Shown piece after piece: positions 28,601 to 36,668 of a stretch of 38,377 nt of DNA. The stretch's first letter is position 1. The number at the start of each line of letters is the position of its first letter. The position numbers and the translations under genes were made by a program. The stretch is from positions 1-38,377 of the forward strand of contig CAMDOT010000030.1 in NCBI GenBank assembly GCA_945903635.1, read 5' to 3'. The notes under the pieces are model-generated. The model did not search any database. It saw nothing but the letters and a program-made list of their open reading frames with translations, and was not told the DNA's origin. Source of the DNA: Rhizobium sp. Q54 (lineage in GTDB: Bacteria > Pseudomonadota > Alphaproteobacteria > Reyranellales > Reyranellaceae).

Positions 28601-29109
28601 ATGATCGGCATGCCGGCGGCGATGAAGGCGGGCTCGCTCTGGTGGGCGACGGTCGATGACTTGGCCATGTGGTCGTCGCCGGCCAGCACCACGACGCCAC
28701 CGTGCTTCGATGTGCCGGCGTAGTTGGCGTGCTTGAAAGCGTCGCCGGAGCGATCGACGCCGGGGCCCTTGCCGTACCACATGCCGAACACGCCGTCGTA
28801 GCGTGCGCCGGGATAGAGGTGGATCTGCTGCGTGCCCCACAAGGACGTCGCCGCCAGGTCCTCGTTGGTGCCGGGCTGGAATTCGATGTGGTTCTTCTTG
28901 ATGAAGCGCTTGGCCTGCCACAGCGCCTGGTCGAAGCCGCCCAGCGGCGAGCCGCGATAGCCGGAGATGTAGCAGGCGGTGTTGAGGCCAGCGGCAAGGT
29001 CGCGCTGGCGCTGCATCATGGGCAGTCGAACCAAAGCCTGCGTGCCGGTGAGATACACCCGGCCCGTTTCGAGTACGTATTTGTCGTCCAGGGTCACCGC
29101 GACGGTCAT
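25621..29109 (-). CDS. Indolepyruvate ferredoxin oxidoreductase (fused alpha and beta parts)
   Basis: The 1162-residue enzyme oxidatively decarboxylates indolepyruvate and related aryl-pyruvates from aromatic amino acid breakdown to acyl-CoA, passing electrons to ferredoxin through thiamine diphosphate and Fe-S clusters. The N-terminal two thirds carries the IorA-like pyrimidine-binding part, the thiamine diphosphate site (GDGTY, in NLGDGTYFHSG) and Cys clusters (CSGCPHN, CEGCGDCSTKSNC, CNKDFSC, CPSF). The last third is the IorB-like gamma domain beginning GVLITGIGGTGVVTIGAIMG. Two subunits are separate genes in archaea and fused in many aerobic bacteria. ATG 29109 follows AAGGAGG; a TTG two codons upstream is less likely. 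An 18-bp dyad lies 43 bp upstream. Confidence 0.95.
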   Translation of the reverse strand: MTVAVTLDDKYVLETGRVYLTGTQALVRLPMMQRQRDLAAGLNTACYISGYRGSPLGGFDQALWQAKRFIKKNHIEFQPGTNEDLAATSLWGTQQIHLYPGARYDGVFGMWYGKGPGVDRSGDAFKHANYAGTSKHGGVVVLAGDDHMAKSSTVAHQSEPAFIAAGMPIIHAASVQEYLDWGLHAFEMSRYSGLWVGFKVLSETVDSSASVYVDPHRLEIHIPADHHLPPEGVHIRWPDDWLGQEKRVYQVKIPAALAYWRANKLDKVMLGRPDARFGIVTVGKSYLDVRQALDELGIDDVEAERLGLAIYKVGMVWPLETEGATAFAAGKREILVIEEKRPIIEQQLKDALFNMESTRRPVVVGKTDERGQHLLKSDGELSPFEIASAIVERLGLAGLSERSRQRFEGLKHRGGRQVRNESGMARVPYFCSGCPHNSSTKVPDGSMALAGIGCHTMAISMERNTKTFTHMGAEGATWVGASHFTDTPHVFQNLGDGTYFHSGLLAIRHAVANKTSMTYKILYNDAVAMTGGQPHDGDVTPWRISRQVRAEGVERIALVSDDPGKYPVGTDWASGVTFHHRDQLDEVQRELREVKGVSVLIYDQTCAAEKRRRRKRGTYPDPAKRVLINQAVCEGCGDCSTKSNCLSVVPVATEFGSKRAIDQSSCNKDFSCLNGFCPSFVTVEGGSLRKGKAGKSIATTDKTEPPLPSAPTLPSIADKPYGVLITGIGGTGVVTIGAIMGMAAHLEGKGATVLDQLGMAQKGGAVISHVRLGATPEALHAVRLGAGGANLLLGCDLVVSAGTDSLARLEPGTSRAIVNTHETITGEFTRHPDIAFPSHMLRLSIEAGAGADACDFIDATGIATALMGDSIATNMFMLGYAYQQGLVPIGHEALEQAIELNGAAIAMNTAAFRWGRRAAADRAAVEKLAAPVATVVPFTRIARTLDEIVAVRAKHLTGYQNAALAERYKTLVDKVRAAEQKATPGQTTLAEAVARNYSKLLSYKDEYEVARLHADAAFAAQLAGQFEGDYKLKFHLAPPIFSSRDPKTGHLIKQEFGAWMPPAFQMLAKLKGLRGTRFDIFGYTQERKTERALIGQYEALVAELLQTLSPANHALAIKLAAIPDDIKGYGHVKDAHLEKAKKKEAELLHQWRHPEAMKAAAE

Positions 29110-29151
29110 GGGCAACCTCCTTGACTCGTTATATGGGGACGGTAGCGACAG

Positions 29152-29169
29152 ATTGTTGCGCGTTGCAAT
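29152..29169. promoter_or_regulatory. Dyad ATTG-N3-CGCG-N3-CAAT upstream of the oxidoreductase gene
   Basis: An 18-bp imperfect palindrome lies between the oxidoreductase start (29109) and the epimerase start (29282), close to the position expected for an operator of the former. No regulator gene is adjacent, so assignment is speculative. Confidence 0.3.
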
Positions 29170-29281
29170 CGGGAACGCGTGGCCCGCGCAAAAATGAGGT
29201 TTTAAGGGTGCCGCGGCCCACCGATCAGGCGCGCCGTTTCACGGTGTTGCCCGGGAATGAAATGTTGTAATCACGCGCCGC

Positions 29282-30250
29282 ATGTCCGTTCTCGTCACCG
29301 GAGTCGCCGGCTTCATCGGCGCCGAGGTCGCCGGTGCCCTGCTGGCCAGGGGCGAGGCGGTGGTCGGCGTCGACAATTTCAGCGACCAGTACGACCCCGT
29401 CCTGAAATTCGCCCGGCTGAAACCGCTGCGCGAGACCAAGGGGTTCACCTTCCTGGAAGCCGACGTCGCCGAGCGCGAGGCGATGCTGGGGCTGGCCGGC
29501 AAGCACGGCGGTCTCGACCGCATCGTGCATCTGGCGGCCCAGTCGGGCGTCCGCCAATCGATGGTCGATCCTTATATCTATGCGCAGACCAATGTGATGG
29601 GCCATCTCGTGCTGCTCGAGCTGGCGCGCGGGCTCAAGGACCTGAAACACTTCGTCTATGCCTCCGCCTCGTCGGTCTATGGCGCCAACCGCAAGCTGCC
29701 CTTTGCCGTGGCCGACCGTGTCGATCATCCGGTGTCGCTCTACGCCGCCACCAAGCGCGCCGACGAGCTGATGACCGAGACCTACAGTCATCTTTATGGG
29801 TTGAAGGCCACCGGCCTGCGCTATTTCACGACCTACGGACCGTGGGGCCGGCCCGACATGTCGCCTTATATCTTCGCCAAGGCGATCCACGAAGGCCGCC
29901 CGATCGAGCTCGCGCACCTGGGCGTCCTCAAGCGCGACTACAGCTACATCGACGACATGGTGGCCGGCACGCTGGCGGTGCTCGACAAGCCGCCGGCCGA
30001 CGCCGGCCACCGGGTCTACAATCTGGGAGCGGCGCGGAGCGAGGACCTCGTCCAGGTGATCGCGCTGCTCGAGAAGGCATTCGCCAGGAAGGCCATCGTC
30101 GAGCTGAAGCCGGGTGAACCCGGCACCCTGCCGGAAACCGCGGCCGACATCGCCGATACGACGCGCGAGTTCGGCTGGACGCCCAGGGTCGCGGTGGAAG
30201 AGGGCATCCCGAAGTTCGTGGAGTGGTTCAAGGCCTACAACCGCCTGTAG
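29282..30250 (+). CDS. NAD-dependent nucleotide-sugar epimerase (UDP-glucuronate 4-epimerase-like)
   Basis: This 322-residue extended short-chain dehydrogenase has an N-terminal Rossmann NAD site GVAGFIG (residues 7-13) and the catalytic Ser plus YAATK motif (SASSVYG, then YAATKRADE). LAAQSGVRQSM and RYFTTYGPWGRPDM match the UDP-glucuronate/galacturonate 4-epimerase group, which supplies sugars for surface polysaccharides. The DYSYIDDMVAGTL region is also conserved. A weak ribosome site precedes ATG 29282. It is on the opposite strand from the oxidoreductase and is not clearly in an operon with the gene that follows 79 bp later. Confidence 0.9.
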   Translation: MSVLVTGVAGFIGAEVAGALLARGEAVVGVDNFSDQYDPVLKFARLKPLRETKGFTFLEADVAEREAMLGLAGKHGGLDRIVHLAAQSGVRQSMVDPYIYAQTNVMGHLVLLELARGLKDLKHFVYASASSVYGANRKLPFAVADRVDHPVSLYAATKRADELMTETYSHLYGLKATGLRYFTTYGPWGRPDMSPYIFAKAIHEGRPIELAHLGVLKRDYSYIDDMVAGTLAVLDKPPADAGHRVYNLGAARSEDLVQVIALLEKAFARKAIVELKPGEPGTLPETAADIADTTREFGWTPRVAVEEGIPKFVEWFKAYNRL

Positions 30251-30329
30251 CCCGTCTCCAAGGCCGGGTGACACAACTTGCCGTTGAGCCTACCGTGATG
30301 CGAAGATTCGTTGGCATCGGGGGATGCGA

Positions 30330-33300
30330 ATGGCGGGAGACAGCGGGAGCTCAATTCCCTACACGGCGATATCCGTGGTGGTGCTGTTCCTGACGACCAC
30401 CTATCTGGGGCAGCATGGCTTCGAGGCGTGGCGTCCGGCCGACACCGACACGAGCAAACGCCTGCAGTTGGCGGAACCGCCGGTGGAAGCCCGCTTGTGG
30501 GAAGATCCGCTCTCGGCGCTCGACCGTCATCGCGACAAGCTGAAGGGATCATGTCCCACGGATGGCAAGCCGGCGGCGAGCAGTGCACCCGTCACCAAGG
30601 CACCGGCCGCTGACCGGGGCGCCGCCGACCGGGCCCCCGACCCCGCCTGCCAGATCGGCCAACCGCTCGACGCAGCCAAATTCAGAGGTCTTTTCGGCAG
30701 GGGCGATAGCGTCACGCTGATTGCCGCGATGCTGCCTGGCGCCGCGCTCGTCGGTTCGGAAGAGGCGCGGCGACGGTCTCGCTATGCCGTGCTCGCCGGC
30801 TTGAATGCGGCAGGCTTCGTGCCCAACGACAGCGAACGCATGGGCCTGGTGCGTGTCCAGCGCTGCGAATCCCTTGCCGGCTGCCCCCAGGACGAGTCTG
30901 CCACCGGCGATTCCGGTCGCATGGATATCGTCTACGAAACGCTGAGCGGACCAGGCCCGCGGTATGCCGTTGTGCTGTGGATCGACGACACCACGATCGG
31001 CCGACGCTGGCTCAGCGCGATCACGCTGTTGCTCACGGACCTGGCGCCCGCCACCAGCGCGAATGTGCGGCTGCGCATTCTGGGGCCCAGCGGGTCCGAT
31101 TTGCTGGTGAGGGCGTTGGATGCCGATCTGACGGAAATGGCAAATGATGTCTCCAGGGCCAACCTGGCAAGGTTTGCCGCGCAATGGCGAACCCTGGTCA
31201 AGCTGCGCCTGATCAGCCCGCTGTCGACCGCACCAGCCGAGCAAATACGGTCCGCGGCCCATTTGACGCCCTACTGTTTCCAGTTCGAAGGCGGCGACTG
31301 CATCGACAACTCTTTCGAGGCTCGACTTCGCGAAGTCGCCGCCCGCTTTACCTTGGCCATCGGCGATGCCCCGGTGGGCCTGAACCCGCCCCCGCAGCCG
31401 TTTTTTGTCCGCATGGTCGGCACCGACGATCTGCTGACCGAGCGGCTGCTTGCCGAGCTGCGTGGTCGCGGCCTCTGCAGCGTGGGTCCCAGGAAGCGGG
31501 TGATCCTGATCGGTGAATGGGATTCGATCTACGCCCGGACTTTTTCGGAGACCTTGCAGGGCGGCCTGAAGTGTCCGGATGAGCAGGGTGAAATCGAACT
31601 GCAAAGCTATTCGTATTTGCGCGGCCTGGATGGGGTGACCATCGGTGACTCCGCGGCGCAGATGCGGCGCGGCGGCGACGCCAAGGCTCCGATCGAATGG
31701 CCCGAGGGCCGCCCCCAGGCGGACTACGTTCGCCGGCTCGTCCGGGAGATCCTGAAAGACAACTCCGACCGTCCCGTCCATGCCGTCGGAATGATCGGCT
31801 CGGACGTGCACGACAAGCTGGTGCTCGTGCAGGCGCTACGCGACGCGTTCCCCGACCGTGTGTTGTTCACCACCGACATGGATGCCCGCCTGCTGCACCC
31901 GAGCGTCACGCGATACATGCGCAATGTGATTGTCGCGTCGAGCTTGCCCCTGGCGTGGAACGAGGAATCGCTGCCGGCCGTGTGGAACGAGGAAGCGGAG
32001 TCGAGCCCCTCCTTGGGATCCCGCTCGTCGGAATCCCGCAAGTCGGCGAACAAGATTGGTCCTTTTCGCGACACCTACCAGACCGCGACGTATCTCGCCG
32101 CGCGTCTCGCGGTGAGAGACGTCAATATTTCGGACTGCAGCAAGCCAGAGTATGCACAGTACCTCGAATGCCACGTCGCGAAGGTAACGGCGACCCCGTG
32201 GGTGTTCGAGATCTCCCGCGACGGCATGGTCGAACTGCCCCTCAAGGGCGTCGCCGAGGCCGAGAAGGGCAAACGCTCCCTCGCCGCCAAGGTTGTCTTC
32301 GCCGTGTTTCTGGCGCTCACCGGATTGGTGCTGATCGGCTATCCGGGTCCGGCGATGCGTCACGCCCGGCTGTGGTGGTCCAACGCGCCGCAGGAGCCGT
32401 TCGGCCGATCGTACGCGGTCGTGGCCGGGTTGGAAGTTGCGGCCTTGGCCTATGCGGCCGCCGTGGTGGCCGAACTGTTCGCACCGGGCAGCGCAGGCGC
32501 GTGGGGTCCGCTGCTTTCGGCCGCGGCGGCGGCCGTGTTCTTCTGGACCTGCGTCTATCCCGGCACGCCTTGGGTGCAGGCACTGCGACCGGGCGCGGGG
32601 CTGGTCGACGGAGGTGCCGCGTGGGCCTGCTTCGTGGCGCAGATCTGCCTGATCGTCGTCGTCACGATGATTCCCTGGGACCTGTTGGAAATGGTGGCGG
32701 CTAAAAACCCCGACGCCGACATGCGCGAACCGTTTGCAATGTTGAGCGGGGTCAGTGCCTGGCCGTCGCAACTGCTGCGCACGCTGGTGATCGTATTGTT
32801 CGCCTGGTTCCTCGATGAAATCTGGTGCCGAAGCGCGGGGGCTGTCGGCAAGATCGAGCGGAAATATCGTCTTTCCTCGCCTGACACGCCGGCATCGGGC
32901 ATGCCGCCTGGTTGGCCGAAGCGCATCTGGAATGGCCTCGAGGTTTGGTTCGTCTGGCGCCCCGACGTCTTGCGGTCCGATGGACGCGTCGACGGTGCCA
33001 AGCTGTGGCACGAATACCGGTTGCTGATGGACAACGGCACCAGGGCCTTGCGTGTGGTGACCTGGGCCGTGCTGACAATGGCACTGTTCTTCGCATGCGC
33101 CTGGCTGATAAATCACCTCACCGACGACGTGCAGCCGGAGATTCCGGCGCGGGGCTTTACGGATCGCGGGTTGTTCTGGGGCACCGTGATGGTGAGCGCC
33201 GGGGCCGTCATCTTCCTCCTGGTGCTGGTCGGCGATGTGACGATCCTTACCTCTCGCTTCGTCGGCATGCTGAAACGCGGCCGCACGATCTACCCGCCCG

Positions 33301-33881
33301 AAACAATCGCGCGCTTTGCCGCCGAGTTGGGGCCGCTGCGTGAGGAGCAGGCCCGCACGCTGGTCGCGGCAACTCCCAGAGAGCGCTCGGAGGGAACTGC
33401 CCCGCAGCCGAATCGCAACTCGTTGCTCGACGACTGGATCGACGCGCGACTGCTCGCCGAGCACACGGCGGCGATCGGGCGGTTGATCGTCTTCCCCTTC
33501 ATCCTGGTGGCACTGCTGGTCATTGGCCGCAGCCAGCTGCTCGACAACTGGTATGTCGGCGGCGCCGTGCTCGCGGGCCTCATTGTCTATGTCCTGTGGG
33601 CAATCGCCATGGCCGCCCTGCTCAACCACGACGCCGAGCAGGCGCGGCAAAAGGCGTTGCGCGGGATGGAGGCAGACCTGCGTTGGCTCAAGGGCGCCGG
33701 GCCCGACTTCGACAAGCTCGCGGGCGGCTTCCCGGACTTGATCGAGCAGGTTCGCAAACTGCGCGAAGGCGCCTTTGCGCCGTTTTTCGAACAGTCTCTG
33801 GTGCAGGCCATTCTGGTGCCGCTCGGCGGTGCGGGCGGTGTCCAACTCATCAGTCTGCTGATGTACGCTCGGGCGTCGTAG
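30330..33881 (+). CDS. Unrecognised large membrane protein: periplasmic-binding-protein-like ectodomain fused to about ten membrane helices
   Basis: A 1183-residue product starts at ATG 30330 (GGGGG six bases upstream) or ATG 30324. Residue numbers here count from 30324. One N-terminal helix (about 11-27) is followed by a soluble part of some 620 residues that looks like a type 1 periplasmic-binding fold: RVILIGEWDSIYARTFSETL (about 392) and HAVGMIGSDVHDKLVLVQAL then FFTTDMDAR-like LFTTDMDARLLHPS (485-526), FRDTYQTATYLAARLA (581-597). A set of membrane helices follows (about 652-672, 697-719, 729-746, 766-789, 816-834, 911-932, 951-975, 1053-1068, 1076-1100) with a further hydrophobic C-terminus. 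I recognise no family. A sensor or transporter role is inference. No kinase, cyclase or nuclease domain is seen. Confidence 0.7.
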   Translation: MAGDSGSSIPYTAISVVVLFLTTTYLGQHGFEAWRPADTDTSKRLQLAEPPVEARLWEDPLSALDRHRDKLKGSCPTDGKPAASSAPVTKAPAADRGAADRAPDPACQIGQPLDAAKFRGLFGRGDSVTLIAAMLPGAALVGSEEARRRSRYAVLAGLNAAGFVPNDSERMGLVRVQRCESLAGCPQDESATGDSGRMDIVYETLSGPGPRYAVVLWIDDTTIGRRWLSAITLLLTDLAPATSANVRLRILGPSGSDLLVRALDADLTEMANDVSRANLARFAAQWRTLVKLRLISPLSTAPAEQIRSAAHLTPYCFQFEGGDCIDNSFEARLREVAARFTLAIGDAPVGLNPPPQPFFVRMVGTDDLLTERLLAELRGRGLCSVGPRKRVILIGEWDSIYARTFSETLQGGLKCPDEQGEIELQSYSYLRGLDGVTIGDSAAQMRRGGDAKAPIEWPEGRPQADYVRRLVREILKDNSDRPVHAVGMIGSDVHDKLVLVQALRDAFPDRVLFTTDMDARLLHPSVTRYMRNVIVASSLPLAWNEESLPAVWNEEAESSPSLGSRSSESRKSANKIGPFRDTYQTATYLAARLAVRDVNISDCSKPEYAQYLECHVAKVTATPWVFEISRDGMVELPLKGVAEAEKGKRSLAAKVVFAVFLALTGLVLIGYPGPAMRHARLWWSNAPQEPFGRSYAVVAGLEVAALAYAAAVVAELFAPGSAGAWGPLLSAAAAAVFFWTCVYPGTPWVQALRPGAGLVDGGAAWACFVAQICLIVVVTMIPWDLLEMVAAKNPDADMREPFAMLSGVSAWPSQLLRTLVIVLFAWFLDEIWCRSAGAVGKIERKYRLSSPDTPASGMPPGWPKRIWNGLEVWFVWRPDVLRSDGRVDGAKLWHEYRLLMDNGTRALRVVTWAVLTMALFFACAWLINHLTDDVQPEIPARGFTDRGLFWGTVMVSAGAVIFLLVLVGDVTILTSRFVGMLKRGRTIYPPETIARFAAELGPLREEQARTLVAATPRERSEGTAPQPNRNSLLDDWIDARLLAEHTAAIGRLIVFPFILVALLVIGRSQLLDNWYVGGAVLAGLIVYVLWAIAMAALLNHDAEQARQKALRGMEADLRWLKGAGPDFDKLAGGFPDLIEQVRKLREGAFAPFFEQSLVQAILVPLGGAGGVQLISLLMYARAS

Positions 33882-33954
33882 CCGCATTCATGACGTTGGC
33901 TTCACCGCAATGCCGCGCTTCACGCGCCGCCCCGGGATGAGGTATTGACTGGTG

Positions 33955-34719
33955 ATGCCGCTCCTCGAACTCAAGAACCTGCGCCGCTCCTTCTACGGGC
34001 TGGAAGTGCTGCGCGGCGTCGACTTTACGGTGGCGGCGGGCGGCATCACCGGCCTGATCGGGCCCAACGGCGCCGGCAAGACGACGCTGTTCAACGTGGT
34101 CTCGGGCCTGGTGCCGCCTGATGGCGGCTCGATCCGCTTCGACGGCAGCGAGATCGCAGGTGCGGCACCCGACGCCGTGAGCCGCGCGGGCCTGGTGCGC
34201 ACCTTCCAGGTGGCGCGCGGCTTTCCCAAGCTCTCGGTGTTCCAGCATCTCATGGTCTATGGCCGCGACCAGCCAGGTGAGAGCCTGTGGCAGGCGATCG
34301 TGGGCACGCGCGCGGCGCGTGACCGCGAAGCAGCCCTTGCCGAGCGGGCGTGGGAGACGGCGCGGTTCCTCCGGCTCGATGCCCTGATCGACAATGCGGC
34401 GACGGCGCTGTCGGGCGGCCAGAAGAAGCTTCTGGAAATCGGTCGCGCCCTGATGGCCGAGCCCCGGCTGGTGCTGCTCGACGAGCCCACTGCCGGCGTC
34501 AACCCGACCCTGCAGAACGAGATCGGCGAGCGCCTTCTGGAATTGCCCAGGCGCGGTATCACGGTGCTGCTGATCGAACACGACATGGGTTTTATCGCCC
34601 GGCTCTGCGATCCTGTGATCGTGATGGCCGAGGGTGCGGTGCTGACGCAAGGCACGTTCGAGGAAGTGCGCAACGACCACCGCGTGCGCGAGGCCTATCT
34701 CGGGCGGCGCGCGGCATGA
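33955..34719 (+). CDS. livG: Branched-chain amino acid ABC transporter ATP-binding protein (LivG-type)
   Basis: This 254-residue ATPase has Walker A GPNGAGKTT (about residues 36-44), the ABC signature LSGGQKKLLEIGRAL, Walker B LVLLDEPTAGVNP and the switch His (LIEHDMGFI). The LivG group is marked by the VNP motif and a VRTFQVARGFPKLSVFQH insert. It would drive uptake of branched-chain amino acids or related carboxylates, with LivF as the second ATPase. GTG 33952 is directly before ATG 33955; I prefer the ATG, with a modest ribosome site. It opens the liv operon and overlaps livF by ATGA. The order livG-livF-livK-livH-livM is common in alphaproteobacteria. Confidence 0.93.
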   Translation: MPLLELKNLRRSFYGLEVLRGVDFTVAAGGITGLIGPNGAGKTTLFNVVSGLVPPDGGSIRFDGSEIAGAAPDAVSRAGLVRTFQVARGFPKLSVFQHLMVYGRDQPGESLWQAIVGTRAARDREAALAERAWETARFLRLDALIDNAATALSGGQKKLLEIGRALMAEPRLVLLDEPTAGVNPTLQNEIGERLLELPRRGITVLLIEHDMGFIARLCDPVIVMAEGAVLTQGTFEEVRNDHRVREAYLGRRAA

Positions 34720-35471
34720 GCTTGCTCGAAATCGCGGGCCTGCGAGGCGGCTATGCCGCGGCCGACGAAATCGTGAAGGGCGCCGACCTCGTGGTGGCAG
34801 CGGGCGAGATCGTGGCACTGATCGGGCCCAATGGGGCGGGCAAGTCGACCCTGCTGAAGCTGGTGGCGGGCCTGTTGCGGCCGAGCGACGGTGCGGTGCG
34901 CTTCAAGGGCCGCGATATCGCCCGACTTGGCGCGCCTGAGATCAGCCGGCTGGGGCTTTCGTTCGTGCCGCAGGAACGCAACGTGTTCGGCACAATGAGC
35001 GTCGCCGAAAATCTGGAGATGGGCGGCTACATCGACGGCAGCCACGCACGCCAGCGCATGGCCGAGCTCTACGAGCGCTTTCCCATGCTGGCCGAGAAGC
35101 GCCGCGCGGCGGCGCGCACCTTGAGCGGCGGCCAGCGCCAGATCCTCGCCATGGCGGTGGCGCTCATGAACGCACCCGAGCTGCTGCTGCTCGACGAGCC
35201 GACGGCTGGCCTCAGCCCGCGCGCCGCCGAGGAGCTGTTCGGCACCATTCTTGCCCTCAATCGGTCGGGCGTGGCGATCCTGATGGTCGAGCAGAACGCA
35301 CTCGAAGCACTACAAGTGTCGGCCCGCGCCTACGTGCTGGTGCAGGGCAGGGCGGAGCGCGAAGGCAGTGCTGCAGACCTGGCGGCCGATCCCTCGGTGC
35401 GCGATCTCTTTCTCGGCGGCAAGGGAGCACCTATGCTCGGCGAATCTACTGGAATGGGGAGCATCACATGA
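34716..35471 (+). CDS. livF: Branched-chain amino acid ABC transporter ATP-binding protein (LivF-type)
   Basis: The second ATPase of the transporter is 251 residues. It has Walker A GPNGAGKST, the LivF-type FVPQERNVFGTMSVAENLEMG block, signature LSGGQRQILAMAVAL, Walker B LLLLDEPTAGLSP and the H-loop replaced by VEQNALEALQ, as is usual in LivF. The start ATG 34716 overlaps the livG stop (ATGA), and its own stop overlaps the substrate-binding gene start by the same four bases, so translation should be coupled through the three genes. Longer frames upstream of 34716 are in livG and are ignored. Confidence 0.93.
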   Translation: MSLLEIAGLRGGYAAADEIVKGADLVVAAGEIVALIGPNGAGKSTLLKLVAGLLRPSDGAVRFKGRDIARLGAPEISRLGLSFVPQERNVFGTMSVAENLEMGGYIDGSHARQRMAELYERFPMLAEKRRAAARTLSGGQRQILAMAVALMNAPELLLLDEPTAGLSPRAAEELFGTILALNRSGVAILMVEQNALEALQVSARAYVLVQGRAEREGSAADLAADPSVRDLFLGGKGAPMLGESTGMGSIT

Positions 35472-36664
35472 TCAGGAATCGTATTGGCCGGCGCGCCGCA
35501 CTCGTGGGCGGCGTCGCCGCCGTCGCAAGTCCCGCGGTGCTGCGCGCGCAGACCGACCCGATCAAGATCGCGACGCTGACGCCGCTCACCGGCGCCGGCG
35601 GCTCCTATGGGCCAGTGATGGCCAAGGCCGCGGCCTCGGTGGTCGAGGAAGTCAACAAGGCGGGCGGCGTGCTCGGTCGCCGCGTCGTGCTGGTGAGCGA
35701 GGACGACCAGACCAGCCCGGAGGCCGGCGTTCGTGCCGCGCGAAAACTGATCGACGTGGACAAGGTCGCGGCGATTCTGGGCACCTGGGCTTCGTCCGTG
35801 ACGACGGCGGTGGCGCCGCTCTGCTGGGAGAGCAAGACCTTCCTCTGCACCGTGTCGGGCGCCGATTCGATCACGCAGCTGCCGCACCAGGGCTTCCTGG
35901 TGCGCACGCAGCCCAATTCGCGGCTGCAGGTGACGCGCGTCGGCGAGTTCATCCTGTCGCTGGGGGCCAAGAAGGTTTTTACGATGATCCCGCAGACGCC
36001 GTTCACCCAGTCGACCTTCGATATTCTGGGGCAGGTGCTGCCCAAGGGCGGCGCCACCCATCAGAGCCTGATCTACGACGACAAGAAGACGACCTACCGC
36101 ACCGAGGTCGACCAGGCGCTGCGCACACAGCCCGACGTCATCCTCGCCAACGGCTACACGCCCGACACGGTGGTGCTGCTGAAGGACCTCTACCGCGCCG
36201 GCTTCAAGGGCAAGATCCTGGGCTTCGCCTACTCGATCAACCAGAAGCTGGTCGATCAGGTCGGCCAGAACGAGGTGGTCGAGGGTGTCTACACTTTCGC
36301 GCCGTCGCCGGCCGAGGGCAGCGGAGCCTACGAGCGCGTGAAAGCCGCGGTCGGTTCGGCCAATCCCGATCCCTACACCAGCCAGGTCTACGACCACACC
36401 AACCTGGTGCTGATGAGCATGGCGCTCGGCAAGGCCGCGACCGGCGAGGCGATCAGGGACAACATCCGCAAGGTGACGCAGGGTGGCGGCAAGCCGGTCG
36501 ACAATGCGGTCGATGGGTTGAAGGCAATCGCCGCCGGCGAGAAGGTCGACTACTCGGGTGCGTCGGGTCCCTGCGACTTCGATGCCAAGGGCGATATCCT
36601 CGACTGCAAGTTCCGCTACGAGCAGATCAAGGCCGGCAAATTCACCCTGGTGAAGATCGCCTGA
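35468..36664 (+). CDS. Periplasmic substrate-binding protein of the Liv-type ABC transporter
   Basis: This 398-residue protein begins with a twin-arginine signal (NRIGRRAALVGG) and a cleavage site near AVLRAQ, so it is probably exported by Tat. The mature part has the type 1 periplasmic-binding fold: IKIATLTPLTGAGGSYGPVMAKAA, GVLGRRVVLVSEDDQTSPEAG, AAILGTWASS and the SMALGKAATGEAIRDNIRK segment near the C-terminus. Ligands in the family are branched-chain amino acids, amides or aromatic acids; the exact one is unknown. It overlaps livF by 4 bp and is followed by the permease gene after 4 bp. Confidence 0.93.
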   Translation: MIRNRIGRRAALVGGVAAVASPAVLRAQTDPIKIATLTPLTGAGGSYGPVMAKAAASVVEEVNKAGGVLGRRVVLVSEDDQTSPEAGVRAARKLIDVDKVAAILGTWASSVTTAVAPLCWESKTFLCTVSGADSITQLPHQGFLVRTQPNSRLQVTRVGEFILSLGAKKVFTMIPQTPFTQSTFDILGQVLPKGGATHQSLIYDDKKTTYRTEVDQALRTQPDVILANGYTPDTVVLLKDLYRAGFKGKILGFAYSINQKLVDQVGQNEVVEGVYTFAPSPAEGSGAYERVKAAVGSANPDPYTSQVYDHTNLVLMSMALGKAATGEAIRDNIRKVTQGGGKPVDNAVDGLKAIAAGEKVDYSGASGPCDFDAKGDILDCKFRYEQIKAGKFTLVKIA

Positions 36665-36668
36665 GCGT

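Noticed and set aside
27041..28921. 626-residue minus-strand frame
   Set aside because: Same strand but another frame within the indolepyruvate oxidoreductase gene; no motifs.
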